From Myxococcales bacterium (lineage in GTDB: Bacteria; Myxococcota_A; Polyangia; Polyangiales; Houyiibacteriaceae): 61,965 bases of DNA. Each line of letters begins with the position of its first letter. The stretch's first letter is position 1. The notes under the pieces were generated by a model, which did no database searches, had not been told where the DNA came from, and saw nothing but the letters and a program-made list of their open reading frames with translations. Made by a program: the position numbers and the translations under genes. Positions 46,697 to 61,850 of the stretch are shown here, in pieces. The stretch covers positions 1 through 61,965 of the forward strand of contig JAHBWH010000028.1 in assembly GCA_019637115.1 (NCBI GenBank), in the 5' to 3' direction.

Positions 46697-47089
46697 ATGA
46701 ACCAACCTCGCACGATGGTCATCTTGGGTCTCGCCATGATCGCCATGGGGCTCGTCACGACGGTGAGGACCGACGGACCCTGGACGGCGCCCCTGCTCTT
46801 CGCTGCCCTCGGCGCGGTCACCGCGCTCGGCGCACTCCGAACGCGCAAGTTGGAACACCCGGTCGGTTTGCCCCGGATGGTGGCGGCGCTGCGCGCGCGA
46901 CCCAGCGTCGCGGTCTGCGGTCTCGTGCTCGTCACCATCGGGCTCTGGACCTGCTCACGTGACGTGGAGAGCGGGTTGCTCCTCGCGGCGCTGGGGGTCT
47001 GCAGCCTCGGTTGGGCAGCGCGCCTGAGGGTCGTGAGGGACGACGCCAACACGACCGCCAGCGGAGAAGAAGCCCGTACGATTTCGTAA
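46697..47089 (+). CDS. Small polytopic membrane protein
   Basis: Hypothetical protein of 130 aa with four hydrophobic segments (MVILGLAMIAMGLVTTV, APLLFAALGAVTALGAL, PSVAVCGLVLVTIGLWTC, SGLLLAALGVCSLGWAA) arranged as two similar pairs, suggesting an internal duplication. AGGGGGAT upstream of the ATG is a plausible ribosome-binding site. No family was recognised. The 12-bp array begins 19 bases after its stop. Confidence 0.65.
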   Translation: MNQPRTMVILGLAMIAMGLVTTVRTDGPWTAPLLFAALGAVTALGALRTRKLEHPVGLPRMVAALRARPSVAVCGLVLVTIGLWTCSRDVESGLLLAALGVCSLGWAARLRVVRDDANTTASGEEARTIS

Positions 47090-47107
47090 CGTACGCTGAG
47101 CAGGAAC

Positions 47108-47237
47108 GGTCTCGGACACCGTCTCGGACACCGTCTCGGACACCGTCTCGGACACCGTCTCGGACACCGTCTCGGACACCGTCTCGGACACCGTCTCGGA
47201 CACCGTCTCGGACACCGTCTCGGACACCGTCTCGGAC
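47108..47237 (+). repeat. 12-bp tandem array between the membrane protein gene and dnaK
   Basis: Nearly eleven perfect copies of TCTCGGACACCG end about 260 bases before dnaK. No gene is present here. Frames through it read as SRTPSRTPS or SETVSETVS and are artefacts. Confidence 0.92.
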
Positions 47238-47388
47238 GACCGCACTGGGAAGCAAGCGTGGAGCAGACCGCGCTCGGCGCAGCGCACGGGCTCGCGCCAT
47301 CGGCCTCGCTTTTTTTCCCCTGCGCGGCCACGCTCCCGCCTTCACGGTTGACCCGCGGAGCGCGGTGCTTATCGTGCGCCTGTCAGCC

Positions 47389-47404
47389 GGGGGCTACAGC
47401 CCCC
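47389..47404 (+). promoter_or_regulatory. GC-rich hairpin in the dnaK leader
   Basis: GGGGGCT and AGCCCCC pair around a two-base AC turn, 94 bases before the dnaK ATG. TTGACC at 47348-47353 and TTATCG at 47369-47374 are a weak sigma-70-like candidate promoter just upstream. No CIRCE operator or clear heat-shock-sigma promoter was seen. The role (terminator of read-through or leader control) is unknown. Confidence 0.35.
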
Positions 47405-47497
47405 AAACGGACACATCAGCCAACGGCCTGCGCCCATCGGCGCGGGCCTTCCCTGTGGGCGCGAAGGCAGCCCCCACCGAGAGAGGACGCAGACATC

Positions 47498-49381
<1,884 letters not shown>

Positions 49382-49487
49382 TCACGGCGCCCACGCCAGG
49401 GCCATCCACCCCGACGCCCTGCGGCTTGCGCCGCGGGGCGTCGACGCGTCGCGCGCCTCCGAAATCGGAAGCTGATAGGATGAGCCC

Positions 49488-49942
49488 TTGGACGAGGCCT
49501 CAGACGCTTGGCGGCACCTCGGGACGTCGAGGCGGGAGGTGGCCTTCGAGGCGCTGGAGGCGCTCGGCGATGAGGCGCTGGACGTCGTTCTGACCTGGAT
49601 GGAGGCAGGCAGAGCGACGAACGCCCACCCAGTCGACTACCTCGACGACCTGAGTGTCGCCCTGTCGCTCGCCGCGCGGAACGCTCCCCAACGCTTCTTC
49701 CGGGCCTGCGCCTCGAGCGCGTCGAGATCCCCTGCGACCTTTCCGGAGTCCCGGTTCGACACGAGCTGCGAGTGTCGGTGGCCGAACGAGTCACGGCCGG
49801 CGCGCCGCTGGTCGATCTCTTCGGACCCGGCGCAGCCGTGCTCGACGTGCCCGCGCCATGCGATGGTGTCGTCGCCGCCATCGATCATGGTCCGCCTCTG
49901 GTGATCACCCTCCGGCGGATCATCGCTGGCGCGACGAGCTGA
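49488..49942 (+). pseudogene. Small gene apparently interrupted by a frameshift
   Basis: From a TTG at 49488 one frame is protein-like for about 72 codons (AFEALEALGDEALDVVLTWMEAG, DYLDDLSVALSLAARNAPQRFFR). Near 49700 the protein-like signal jumps to another frame, which reads LERVEIPCDLSGVPVRHELRV, then AGAPLVDLFGPGAAVLDVPAPCDGVVAAI, and ends at 49942. The second part vaguely resembles a biotinyl/lipoyl-like beta barrel (VPAPCDGVV). Either a one-base indel broke a single gene, or two tiny genes adjoin. The original frame after 49705 is Ser/Arg/Pro-rich noise. Confidence 0.35.
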
Positions 49943-50020
49943 GGGCGACGAAGGTCGACGCGAGGCGCCGCAACCCCCTGGCCGACCTGGCCCCGTGGCC
50001 GAGGGAGTCAGCCGCGTCGC

Positions 50021-50899
50021 TCAGGGCCAGGAGCTCACGATGCGCTCGAGCTCCTGGCGCAGGCGCCCGATCATCGGCTCGTCTCGCGAGCGCGGGTGCA
50101 CCGCGAGCCAGACGTCGACACGCTCGACGGGCTCGGTCAGCGCGACCAGCGCCCGTCCGCGCACCATCATGTCGGGGACGATGCCGACGCCAAGCCCCCG
50201 CTCCACCGCGGAGAGCACGGTGAGCAAGCTGGACGCGATCAGAACGGGCCTGGGCGCGCTCGGCAATGCGTCCAGCCAGTCCCTGGCCGGAACGAAGGGC
50301 GCGCGGCTGCTGTATCCGATCCACGGCAAGCGCTCCCAGCGCGGCGGCTGACCCCGCTCGACGAGCGCCGGGGCACCATAGACGGACCATCCTAGGCTCG
50401 CGACGCGCTTGCAGACCACGTCGGCCTCGCCAGGGACCGTCCCCTTTCTCCAGATCCGCAACGCGATGTCGGCCTCCCGTCGCGTGAGGCTCACGAGCCG
50501 CGAGCCGGTCAAGAGGTCGAGGACGAGGTCCGGATGCTCCGCCAAAAACGGCCCGAGAGCTTCGAGGAGCCGCTCTCCGATCGGCTCGGGGATGGCAACG
50601 CGCACGTGGACGCGGGCGCGCGACCGATCGACGAGCACGTCGTGGATCGAGGCCATGCCTGCGCGCATCGATTGGGCGCCGGGCAGCAGGCTCTGACCCA
50701 GCGGGGTCAGCGCGTAGCCTTCGGTGCGCTCGAAGAGGCGGCCGATGCTCTCCTCGAGGTTTGCCAGGCGCCGCCCGACGGTCACGTGGCTGACGCCGAG
50801 CTCGCGCGCCGCCGCGGCGACGCTGCCCGACTCGTGAATCGCGAGGAAAAAACGGAGGTCGTCCCACGCGATGTTCAGCCCCGCACCTCCGACGTTCAT
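50021..50899 (-). CDS. LysR-family transcriptional regulator
   Basis: Regulator of 292 aa. The N-terminal helix-turn-helix is WDDLRFFLAIHESGSVAAAARELGVSHVTVGRRLANLE (about 10-47). The effector-binding domain follows from about residue 88 (VHVRVAIPEPIGERLLEAL) to the C-terminus, with the LLTGSRLVSLTRREADIALRI stretch typical of this group. The end RLRQELERIVSSWP is complete. The ATG at 50899 gives the standard N-terminal length. It is divergent to the secreted protein gene at 51027 (127 bases between), which it may control, as LysR regulators often do. Confidence 0.92.
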   Translation of the reverse strand: MNVGGAGLNIAWDDLRFFLAIHESGSVAAAARELGVSHVTVGRRLANLEESIGRLFERTEGYALTPLGQSLLPGAQSMRAGMASIHDVLVDRSRARVHVRVAIPEPIGERLLEALGPFLAEHPDLVLDLLTGSRLVSLTRREADIALRIWRKGTVPGEADVVCKRVASLGWSVYGAPALVERGQPPRWERLPWIGYSSRAPFVPARDWLDALPSAPRPVLIASSLLTVLSAVERGLGVGIVPDMMVRGRALVALTEPVERVDVWLAVHPRSRDEPMIGRLRQELERIVSSWP

Positions 50900-51026
50900 C
50901 GATGTGCATTGTACGCGAAGCGTCCCTTCGGAATCCTCGGTGTCCGGGAGAGCCCGAACGCGCCGATAGGTCTGGTGTCGAGGCTCGGGCGGCGCGGGCT
51001 TTCCCGCGGCCGATGGGAGGACACGG

Positions 51027-52853
51027 ATGATGATTCGAAGACTCTTGCTCGCCTGTCTCGCCTTCACGTCCCTCGCCGGGCTCGCTGAGGCGCAGCGGCC
51101 TGGCTTCACGCGAGCGGCCCCCGAGGGTGGACGGCTCGCCCCCGAGTCCCTCTTGAACCGCTCGGTCACGAGCCGCGCCGTTCGTCGCTCGGGACGCATC
51201 GCGGACCTCCGCACCCTCGAGGTCGTGGTGGGGCCCGAGGGCGGCCGCCAGACCATCGGCGCGATCGCCCAGGAGGTCTTCCGTGAGCACGACGAGGTGA
51301 CGAGTCGACTCCGCGGTAGCCGTGGCATCGTGGGCAACCCGCGCAGCACCGACGAAGCCTACGAGCTCGACGATCGCGTGATCCTCGTTCGGACGACCAG
51401 CGCGATCGTCTCGAACCCCGCGGAGGTCGCGCGGGTAGCCCCTGGTCTCGTGAGCCGTCGAGGCCGAGGCCCGGCGACCGCGCTCGCCTCGCTCGACGCC
51501 GAGAGCCGCGCGGGCCTGACGGCTTTCCGAGCCGAGGCCCTCGCCTACCCAGCCGGGCACCCGCTCCAAGCCGCAGCCGCGCAGGGCGAAGAGGCGCTCT
51601 ATCACGCGATCGAAGCGGGCCTCGGCGAGATCGAGATCGTCGACACCTACGTGATGCCGAAGGTCGCGGTGCCGCTGTCGAACGGTCGTGTGGTCGTCCC
51701 ACGGCGCGGCGATGGGACGTTCGACCTCCCGCGCGCCCCGGGCGGCCCCGGGACGGGGCGCGGGTCTGCGCAAGGGACGACGAGCTCATCGATGGGCAAC
51801 GCGGCGCAGGGCGCGATCCCGAACCTGCCGCAGACCTCCGCTGGGACGGTGAGCCTGACGAACGTGGAGACGAGCGGGACGCATACGACGAGCGCGCGTC
51901 TGCTGAACGGCTTCACCCACGGGCGCGTGTGGCAGTGGGAGCGCCGATGGAACTTCCCCTCTGGCCACCTCGAGGTGGGCGCCTCGGCGACGTACGGGAT
52001 CGGGATCCGCATCCCGATCCTCATCGAGACGACGACGACCCCCTCGCTCATCGAGCGCTGGGGTCCGATGGCGGGCGGCGGCGACACCGCCGAGGTCCAG
52101 ATCACCGCGCGAACGCTCGACGGCAACGCTTCGCACTACACGGCCGCTGGGCTCGCCAGCTCGCAGGTCTTCAGCGGCCACGAGTTCGTCCTGCAGCTCG
52201 GCTTCGGCTACAAGCTGCAGTTCCGCGCGCTCTGGAAGAACTGGATCGACATCAACGAGGAGCGCGATCTCGTCAACCGCAACACGAGCTTCGTGCCCCC
52301 ACAGTCGCCGCAGTGGCAGACGGTGCTCGAGTATTGGGTGCCAGCAAACATCACCCGCACCGAGATCGCCCTGCCAGGGATCATCTCCGGACGGATCCAG
52401 GCAGGCGCGCGGCTCGACGCGATGGGAAGCATCGATCTCACCATCGAGGGCCGAATGGATGGACAGCCCATCCCGGTCTCTCAGGGTCAGAGCGGGCCGC
52501 AGTCGTCACGCACGCTCAACTTCCCGAGCGCCACGACGACGCGCACGGTGCGTGTGCACGTGCCGCCCGCGACGAGCTCCGGCGATCGACGCCGGTTCGG
52601 CTTCGAGATCCGAGACATCCGCTACAACGCGGAGCTCAGCGTCGTCCCCGGGGCGAAGGTCACGCTCGAGTCGCTCGTGCCGGGCTTCCGCGGACACAGC
52701 TGGTCGACGACCGTGTGGCTCGATCAGTTCCGCGTGAACGTCGGCGGCGCGAGCTTCGGGACCCACGAGGGCACGCAGGCGACGCATGGCCACGAGGCCG
52801 CGCGGGCCAACTACTTCACCGAGCGCCGCCAGACGCTGACGCGGCCGGATTAG
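51027..52853 (+). CDS. Large hypothetical secreted protein
   Basis: Exported protein of 608 aa with signal peptide MMIRRLLLACLAFTSLAGLAEAQ and no lipobox Cys. No domain was recognised. The first 220 residues are helical with a basic stretch. A Gly/Ser/Pro-rich linker (RAPGGPGTGRGSAQGTTSSS) leads to a beta-rich second half (about 270-590) with several Trp and aromatic residues. Almost no Cys is present after the signal. It is divergent to the LysR regulator and convergent with the IPT/TIG repeat protein at 53028. The neighbouring IPT protein may point to a shared surface role. ATG 51030 is an alternative start. Confidence 0.72.
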   Translation: MMIRRLLLACLAFTSLAGLAEAQRPGFTRAAPEGGRLAPESLLNRSVTSRAVRRSGRIADLRTLEVVVGPEGGRQTIGAIAQEVFREHDEVTSRLRGSRGIVGNPRSTDEAYELDDRVILVRTTSAIVSNPAEVARVAPGLVSRRGRGPATALASLDAESRAGLTAFRAEALAYPAGHPLQAAAAQGEEALYHAIEAGLGEIEIVDTYVMPKVAVPLSNGRVVVPRRGDGTFDLPRAPGGPGTGRGSAQGTTSSSMGNAAQGAIPNLPQTSAGTVSLTNVETSGTHTTSARLLNGFTHGRVWQWERRWNFPSGHLEVGASATYGIGIRIPILIETTTTPSLIERWGPMAGGGDTAEVQITARTLDGNASHYTAAGLASSQVFSGHEFVLQLGFGYKLQFRALWKNWIDINEERDLVNRNTSFVPPQSPQWQTVLEYWVPANITRTEIALPGIISGRIQAGARLDAMGSIDLTIEGRMDGQPIPVSQGQSGPQSSRTLNFPSATTTRTVRVHVPPATSSGDRRRFGFEIRDIRYNAELSVVPGAKVTLESLVPGFRGHSWSTTVWLDQFRVNVGGASFGTHEGTQATHGHEAARANYFTERRQTLTRPD

Positions 52854-53027
52854 TCGTCTGCGCTCCTCGAGACGGCGCGCATCGTACGGCTTCGAGGTCC
52901 CGCGCCACGAACCCCGACCGCGTCATTCACCAGGTCACGAAAGACGACCCGCGTCGTGCACCAGGCCGCGAACCGCGAGCGGGATCGCGAACCGTCACCG
53001 TCGCGAACCGCCGCACCGTCGCGTTCG

Positions 53028-55100
53028 TCAGCGCGGGGTCATCAAGAACGCGGGGCTCTGCGCGGTGAGGTTGCCCGGCAGCGTGAGCTCGAAGCGACCG
53101 TTGCCCACGCGGTTGGGGAGCTGGATCGTGATGGTCGTCGGCGTGATGCCGCGCACGCGGACAGGCTCGCCGAGGAAGCGCACCCGCGCCTGCTGCGGCG
53201 TGCCGCGGAAGCCGTAGCCTCGGAGGGTCGCGACGCAGCCCGCGTGGGTGCAGGTCGGCTCGACGCTGGTGATGGCGACGCCGTCCGGGGTGGCCACGAC
53301 CGTGAAGGTGCCGGCCGGCACGGAGCGGCGGCCGGGCAGGAGCACCATCACGGGGCCCGTCGTCGCGTCGGGCGGCACGTCGACGCGGAGCTCGACTGGC
53401 GAGACGCGTCGCGCCGGCATCGGGCGCGCTCCCGAGAACTGCACCTGGATTCCGCTCGCGGGGAAGCCGCGCCCGCGGACCACGACCTCGGTGCCCATGT
53501 AGCCGCTCGCGGGCTCGAGCGCGTAGACCGCGCGGTTCGGGTCGATCTGCAGCTCCTCGCCCGTCACGGTGCCGCCGCGCAGGCTGACGTTGACCGTGAT
53601 GCGGCCGCTGGTCGCGCCTTGCGGTACCGCGACCTCGATGAGGTCGTCCCGAAGGTTGAAGACCTGCATCGGGATGCCGTTGAGGGTCACGCTGAGGAGC
53701 CGCTGGTTGGTGCCGAAGTGGGCGCCGCGGATCGTGACGCGGTCTCCGGGCGCGGCGAGGCGCGGCTCGAGGCCCGCGATGAAGGGCGGCTGGGCCACGA
53801 CGAAGGGCTGCGACGTGCGCACCACCGCCGGCCCCACGCGGACCTCGAAGGGGCCGGCGGGCGCGCTCGGGGCGCGCACCTGCAGCGTCGTCGGCGTCGC
53901 CGACACGACCTGCGCGGGGACCCCCGAGAGCGAGACGACGTTGCTGGCGGCCGTGGGCGCGAAGCCCGCGCCGCGGATCACGACGACCGTGCCCACCGGT
54001 CCGCTGGTGGGCGCGAAGGAGTCGACGCGGAGCGTCCCGGTGCCCTCGAACTCGGGCTGCTGCTCGGCGGGCAGCTCGTGGACGCTCAGGACGAGTGGGC
54101 CCGACACGGTGCCGGCGACGACCTCGAACTGGACCACGCTCGGAGAGACGCTGCGCACGACCTGCGGGCGCCCCGCGATCGACACGCGCACGGCAGACGC
54201 GTCGGCGCCGAAGTGTTGGCCGCGCAGGGTCACGAGCGTGCCTGGCGGCCCGCCCGCGGGTTCGAGGCCGTGGAGGACGGGGCGCGGCTGGACGCGGAAG
54301 GCCATCGGCGAGGTCGCGCGACCGCCGCCGCGGACGTCGACGAGGATCGCTCCGGAGACGGCGCGCGGCGGGACGCGGACGACGAGCTGGGTGTCGCTCG
54401 CCGCCTCCACGCGCGCGCGCGTCCGCCCGAAGAAGACGGAGACGCGCCGAGGGTCGGTCGAGAAGCCGGTGCCGTGGATGGTGAGTTGGGTCCCGACGGG
54501 GCCGACGGCGGGCTCGAGGCTGGTGATCGCGGTGCCGAGCGCGACGGTGAAAACGGGCGTCGTGACCTCGGGCGCGCGCCCGACGCGGACGGTGAAGGCG
54601 CCGCTGGTCGCGTCCTGGGGGATGATGACGCGGAGCTCGCTCGGCGAGGCGCTGCGCAAGACGACCGGGCGACCCGCGAGGGTGACGACGTTCTGTGCGA
54701 GGACGGTGGAGAAGTTGGTGCCGGAGATCACGACCTCGGAGCCCGGCGGACCGCTCGCGGGGGACACCCCGGTCACGGTCGGCGCGGGGGGCGCGACGGT
54801 GACGCGGAAGAACGTGCCAACGAACTCTTCGCTGCGCGCGACGAGGAGGATGGGGCCGCTCGCTGCGCCCGTGGGGATCTCGGCGACGAGTCGGAAGGGG
54901 TGGCGCTCGTGCACGGGTAGGACGGCGTCGCCGAGGCGGACCTGCGAGACGTGGTTGAGCCCGCGACCGACGATGGTGACCAACGTGCCGGGAGGTCCGC
55001 TCGTCGGCTCGAGGCGCTCGAGGATCGGGCGGCCGCCGCGCTGGGCGCTGGCGAAGGCGGGGAACGCCACGAGGGCGACGAGGAGGAGTCGGGCGATCAT
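53028..55100 (-). CDS. Secreted protein of eight IPT/TIG repeats
   Basis: Exported protein of 690 aa with signal peptide MIARLLLVALVAFPAFASAQ and no other domain. Eight immunoglobulin-like IPT/TIG repeats of about 80-85 residues follow, each opening with an L/V-x-P-x-x-G-P-x-G-T motif: ERLEPTSGPPGT, GVSPASGPPGS, SLEPAVGPVGT, GLEPAGGPPGT, SFAPTSGPVGT, GLEPRLAAPGD, ALEPASGYMGT and SVEPTCTHAG. The last repeat is the most divergent and carries two Cys. It probably forms a rod-shaped surface or extracellular scaffold. Longer in-frame upstream sequence lies in GC-rich repeats. It is convergent with the secreted protein before it. Confidence 0.88.
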   Translation of the reverse strand: MIARLLLVALVAFPAFASAQRGGRPILERLEPTSGPPGTLVTIVGRGLNHVSQVRLGDAVLPVHERHPFRLVAEIPTGAASGPILLVARSEEFVGTFFRVTVAPPAPTVTGVSPASGPPGSEVVISGTNFSTVLAQNVVTLAGRPVVLRSASPSELRVIIPQDATSGAFTVRVGRAPEVTTPVFTVALGTAITSLEPAVGPVGTQLTIHGTGFSTDPRRVSVFFGRTRARVEAASDTQLVVRVPPRAVSGAILVDVRGGGRATSPMAFRVQPRPVLHGLEPAGGPPGTLVTLRGQHFGADASAVRVSIAGRPQVVRSVSPSVVQFEVVAGTVSGPLVLSVHELPAEQQPEFEGTGTLRVDSFAPTSGPVGTVVVIRGAGFAPTAASNVVSLSGVPAQVVSATPTTLQVRAPSAPAGPFEVRVGPAVVRTSQPFVVAQPPFIAGLEPRLAAPGDRVTIRGAHFGTNQRLLSVTLNGIPMQVFNLRDDLIEVAVPQGATSGRITVNVSLRGGTVTGEELQIDPNRAVYALEPASGYMGTEVVVRGRGFPASGIQVQFSGARPMPARRVSPVELRVDVPPDATTGPVMVLLPGRRSVPAGTFTVVATPDGVAITSVEPTCTHAGCVATLRGYGFRGTPQQARVRFLGEPVRVRGITPTTITIQLPNRVGNGRFELTLPGNLTAQSPAFLMTPR

Positions 55101-55294
55101 GGCAGGGCGAGGCTCCGTCAGGGGCGCGCGGGCGTCAACAAGCGGGCGCGTGGGTTGGACGGATGGGCGGGGCGAAGATTCGTGGTTGGGGGCGGGGTTG
55201 GTGGGGGCAGAGCGGACTTGGTGGACTTGGAGTCGGGTCGACTTTCGGATGCGGCTTGCGGATCGGGCGGGGACGGGGGCGTCGGGGGCGTCAG

Positions 55295-55485
55295 CGGGGA
55301 CGGGCGGGGACGGGCGGGGACGGGCGGGGACGGGCGGGGACGGGCGGGGACGGGCGGGGACGGGGTTGGACGGCATTGCGGCAGGGCAGGGGCAGGGGCA
55401 GGGGCAGGGGACGGGGCAGGGGACGGGGCAGGGGACGGGGTTGGACGGCATTGCGGCAGGGGCAGGGGCAGGGGCAGGGGACGGG
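55295..55485 (+). repeat. G-rich repeat region upstream of hutU
   Basis: About seven GGGGACGGGC units (10-base) are followed by (GGGGCA) hexamers, GGGGACGGGGCA units, and a direct repeat of TTGGACGGCATTGCGGCAGG at about 55365-55385 and 55441-55461. The region lies in the 449-base gap between the IPT protein gene and hutU (55101-55549), which holds no gene. The G-runs on the hutU coding strand could form G-quadruplexes, as in the iscS leader. Confidence 0.85.
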
Positions 55486-55549
55486 AGGACTTCTGGGCGG
55501 CGTGTGCGCGATCACGGCGGAGGCTTGGGAAAGCGGATAGCTCAGCGGG

Positions 55550-57220
55550 ATGATCCGCACTCTCCGCGCCCCTCGGGGTACCGAGCTTCGCTGCAAGGGC
55601 TGGCCGCAAGAGGCCGCGCTCCGGATGCTGATGAACAACCTCGACCCCGAGGTCGCTGAGCACCCCGAGCAGCTCGTCGTCTACGGCGGCACCGGCAAGG
55701 CGGCGCGGAGCTGGGAGTGCTTCGACGTGATCGTCCGAGAGCTCGAGGCGCTCGAGGGCGACGAGACGCTCCTCGTCCAGAGCGGTAAAGCGGTGGGCAA
55801 GTTCAAGACACACGCCGACGCGCCGCGCGTGCTGATCGCCAACTCGAACCTCGTCGGCCAGTGGGCGACGTGGGAGCACTTCCGCGAGCTCGAGAAGAAG
55901 GGCCTCATCATGTTCGGTCAGATGACCGCGGGCTCGTGGATCTACATCGGCACGCAAGGGATCCTGCAGGGCACCTACGAGACCTTCGTCGCGGCCGGCA
56001 AGCAGCACTTCGGAGGCCCCGACGTCGCGTCGGGCCGAGAGTGGCGCGGGCGCTGGATCCTGACGGCCGGGCTCGGCGGCATGGGCGGCGCGCAGCCGCT
56101 GGCCGCGACCATGGCGGGCGCGTGCATGCTGGCGGTCGAGGTCGACGAGACCCGCGTGAAGCGGCGGCTCGAGACCCGCTACGTCGACCGCATGAGCCAC
56201 GACCTCGGCGAAGCGCTCGCCTGGATCGACGAGGCGCGCGCCGCGGGCGAGGCGATCAGCGTCGGCCTCGTCGCGAACGCGGCCGACGTCTACCCCGAGC
56301 TCGTCCGGCGAGGCGTCACCCCCGACTTCGTCACCGAGCAGACCTCGGCGCACGATCCGCTGCGTGGCTACGTGCCGAAGGGGCTCGACCTCGCGCAGGC
56401 CGCCGCGCTCCGTGAAGACGACCCCGTCGCGTACGTCCAGCGGGCGCGCGAGAGCATGAAGGACGAGGTCGACGCGATGCTGACGATGGTCGCGCGTGGC
56501 GCCTTCGCCTGCGACTACGGCAACAACATCCGCGCCGAGGCCGAGCGGGTCGGCTGCGCGCGCGCCTTCGAGATCCCTGGGTTCGTCCCTGCGTACGTCC
56601 GCCCGCTCTTCTGCGAGGGCAAGGGGCCCTTCCGCTGGGTCGCGCTCTCGGGCGACCCCGCCGACATCGCGGTGACCGACGCAATCGTCAAGGAGGTCGT
56701 GCCGGACGATCCGCACCTGCACCACTGGCTCGACATGGCCGCCGAGCGCATCGCCTACCAGGGCCTGCCCGCGCGGATCTGCTGGCTCGGCTACGGCGAC
56801 CGGCACCGCGTCGGGCTCGCCTTCAACGAGGCGGTGCGGGACGGTCGGATCAAGGCGCCCATCGTGATCGGCCGCGACCACCTCGACTGCGGCTCGGTCG
56901 CGAGCCCGAACCGCGAGACCGAGGCGATGAAGGACGGCTCGGACGCCATCGCGGACTGGGCGATCCTCAACGCGCTCGTCAACACGGCGGGGGGCGCCAC
57001 GTGGGTGAGCTTCCACCACGGCGGCGGCGTCGGCATGGGCTACTCGCTGCACGCGGGCATGGTCATCGTGGCGGACGGCACCGACGAGGCCGCGCGCCGG
57101 CTCGGGCGTGTGCTCGTGAGCGACCCGGGGATGGGCGTCATCCGCCACGCCGACGCGGGCTACGAGCGCGCGATCGAGACGGCAGAGCGTAAGGGCGTGC
57201 ACGTCCCCCACCACATCTGA
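55550..57220 (+). CDS. hutU: Urocanate hydratase
   Basis: Histidine-catabolism enzyme (556 aa) that hydrates urocanate to 4-imidazolone-5-propionate with tightly bound NAD. Family motifs are prominent: [38 protein letters not shown] (NAD binding), TDQTSAHDP-like ([15 protein letters not shown]), [18 protein letters not shown] (Cys near the NAD site), and [15 protein letters not shown]. The length is normal. The other hut genes are not in the window, so it is solitary here. No typical ribosome-binding site precedes the ATG; the leader is G-rich (see the repeat entry). Confidence 0.97.
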   Translation: MIRTLRAPRGTELRCKGWPQEAALRMLMNNLDPEVAEHPEQLVVYGGTGKAARSWECFDVIVRELEALEGDETLLVQSGKAVGKFKTHADAPRVLIANSNLVGQWATWEHFRELEKKGLIMFGQMTAGSWIYIGTQGILQGTYETFVAAGKQHFGGPDVASGREWRGRWILTAGLGGMGGAQPLAATMAGACMLAVEVDETRVKRRLETRYVDRMSHDLGEALAWIDEARAAGEAISVGLVANAADVYPELVRRGVTPDFVTEQTSAHDPLRGYVPKGLDLAQAAALREDDPVAYVQRARESMKDEVDAMLTMVARGAFACDYGNNIRAEAERVGCARAFEIPGFVPAYVRPLFCEGKGPFRWVALSGDPADIAVTDAIVKEVVPDDPHLHHWLDMAAERIAYQGLPARICWLGYGDRHRVGLAFNEAVRDGRIKAPIVIGRDHLDCGSVASPNRETEAMKDGSDAIADWAILNALVNTAGGATWVSFHHGGGVGMGYSLHAGMVIVADGTDEAARRLGRVLVSDPGMGVIRHADAGYERAIETAERKGVHVPHHI

Positions 57221-57396
57221 TCGCTGGAACGCGCACGACCGCCGCGGGGTCGTCGTGCGCGACGCGGAGGTGAGGGCCAGACGAAGGCGGCGGAGCCCGA
57301 ATGTCGTCCGAAGCCGTTCGAAGCCCAGGGTGGGTAGACGACACGCCCGAGGAATCCCAGACCTCCGTCGAGCGTATCTCGTGATGGAGGGTCGCC

Positions 57397-57987
57397 ATGA
57401 GCACCTACCTGATCGTCCTCGTCCTCATGACCCTCTCCGCCGCGGTCGGCATCCCGCTCGCCTACGGTCGCGCACGCCAGGGGCGCTGGGGCTTCCGGCC
57501 GGGCCCTGGCGTGTCCACGGGAGACGCGCCTTACCGGGACGCACACGTCCACGCCGCCCTCCCCGTCGGAGCGCCTACCTCACTCCGCGCCGCCGCCGCG
57601 CTGAACGGCGCGTGGGCGATGCTCACGCTCCTCGTCTTCGCGCCGGGGGGGATCCTCTTCGCGATGATCCTCTCGAGCTGGGCGCCGGTGCCGATGCTCC
57701 TCTTTCTCGCCGTGAGCATCGACGGGTTCATCCTCCCTTTCGTGCTCTTGGGCGCCAGCCGGCGACTGCTCCAGCGCGAGGAGCTCGACGGCGCACGACA
57801 CGCGGTGACGTGGTCGCTCATCCACCACGCCGCCGTCTTCGGCGCCGCGGCCCTCACGGCGATCATCACGGGTCGTGACGGCATCGCGCTCGTCGTGCCG
57901 ACCGGAATCGCATGCGCCATCGGCGTGGGGCTCACCCTGCTCCTCGACCGGGCCTTGCGCGTCGCACGCGAGGCCCCCGCCGCCTGA
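57397..57987 (+). CDS. Hypothetical membrane protein
   Basis: Protein of 196 aa with about five hydrophobic segments: IVLVLMTLSAAVGIPLAYG at the N-terminus, then AMLTLLVFAPGGILFAMIL, MLLFLAVSIDGFILPFVLL, HHAAVFGAAALTAIITG and GIALVVPTGIACAIGVGLTLLL. A loop of about 40 residues separates the first two. GGAGGG precedes the ATG. No family was recognised. It is convergent with gyrB. Confidence 0.7.
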   Translation: MSTYLIVLVLMTLSAAVGIPLAYGRARQGRWGFRPGPGVSTGDAPYRDAHVHAALPVGAPTSLRAAAALNGAWAMLTLLVFAPGGILFAMILSSWAPVPMLLFLAVSIDGFILPFVLLGASRRLLQREELDGARHAVTWSLIHHAAVFGAAALTAIITGRDGIALVVPTGIACAIGVGLTLLLDRALRVAREAPAA

Positions 57988-58001
57988 CGTGCGTCGGTCG
58001 A

Positions 58002-61372
<3,371 letters not shown>

Positions 61373-61850
61373 CGGGGGAATGAAACCATGGGCTTACGTC
61401 GATCGCTATCCCCCGAACGGGGGATGCCCCGGCGCGCGCCTGCCCCCAACCCAAAGTTCGTTCCAGAGTCCGGCGCGAAACCGGGCGATCGCCAACCGAC
61501 CGAAACGGCGCGGTTTTTTCCGAGGGCCGCGCGCTACCCGGAGCGCTCCCAGCACGAACTCAGCATCGAGCGCACTCCCAGCGTCGTTGCCCGCCAGCAA
61601 CGGCCTGCTGAGGCGGCAGATCACCGGGGGCGGGCTCGCGAAGAAGCGACCGAAGGCGGCTGACGTCGAGCTCGGTGATGGCGCGGCGGCGCCCTCTTTC
61701 GACCGGGTTGTGTATGTGGGCGCATATCGGTGCGGAGGTGGGTTGCGTGGGGACGGGCGCGGGCAGCGACCTCTGCTCATTGCAGGTTCCTGTCAAGTTC
61801 AAATACCGCGCGCGTACCCCCTCAAAGAGGGTGTGGTCGCGCTCCCCCAT
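61373..61850. other. No confident gene
   Basis: The 478 bases after the LuxR-type regulator carry several short overlapping frames on both strands, none protein-like enough to call. An A/T-richer stretch around 61775-61810 (with TTGACA and TTGCAG-like hexamers on opposite strands) may be promoter DNA. Confidence 0.35.

Noticed and set aside
47240-47497. CIRCE (HrcA) operator or sigma-32 promoter before dnaK
   Set aside because: I looked for TTAGCACTC-N9-GAGTGCTAA and for heat-shock promoter hexamers and found neither. Only a short GC hairpin and a weak sigma-70-like pair are visible.
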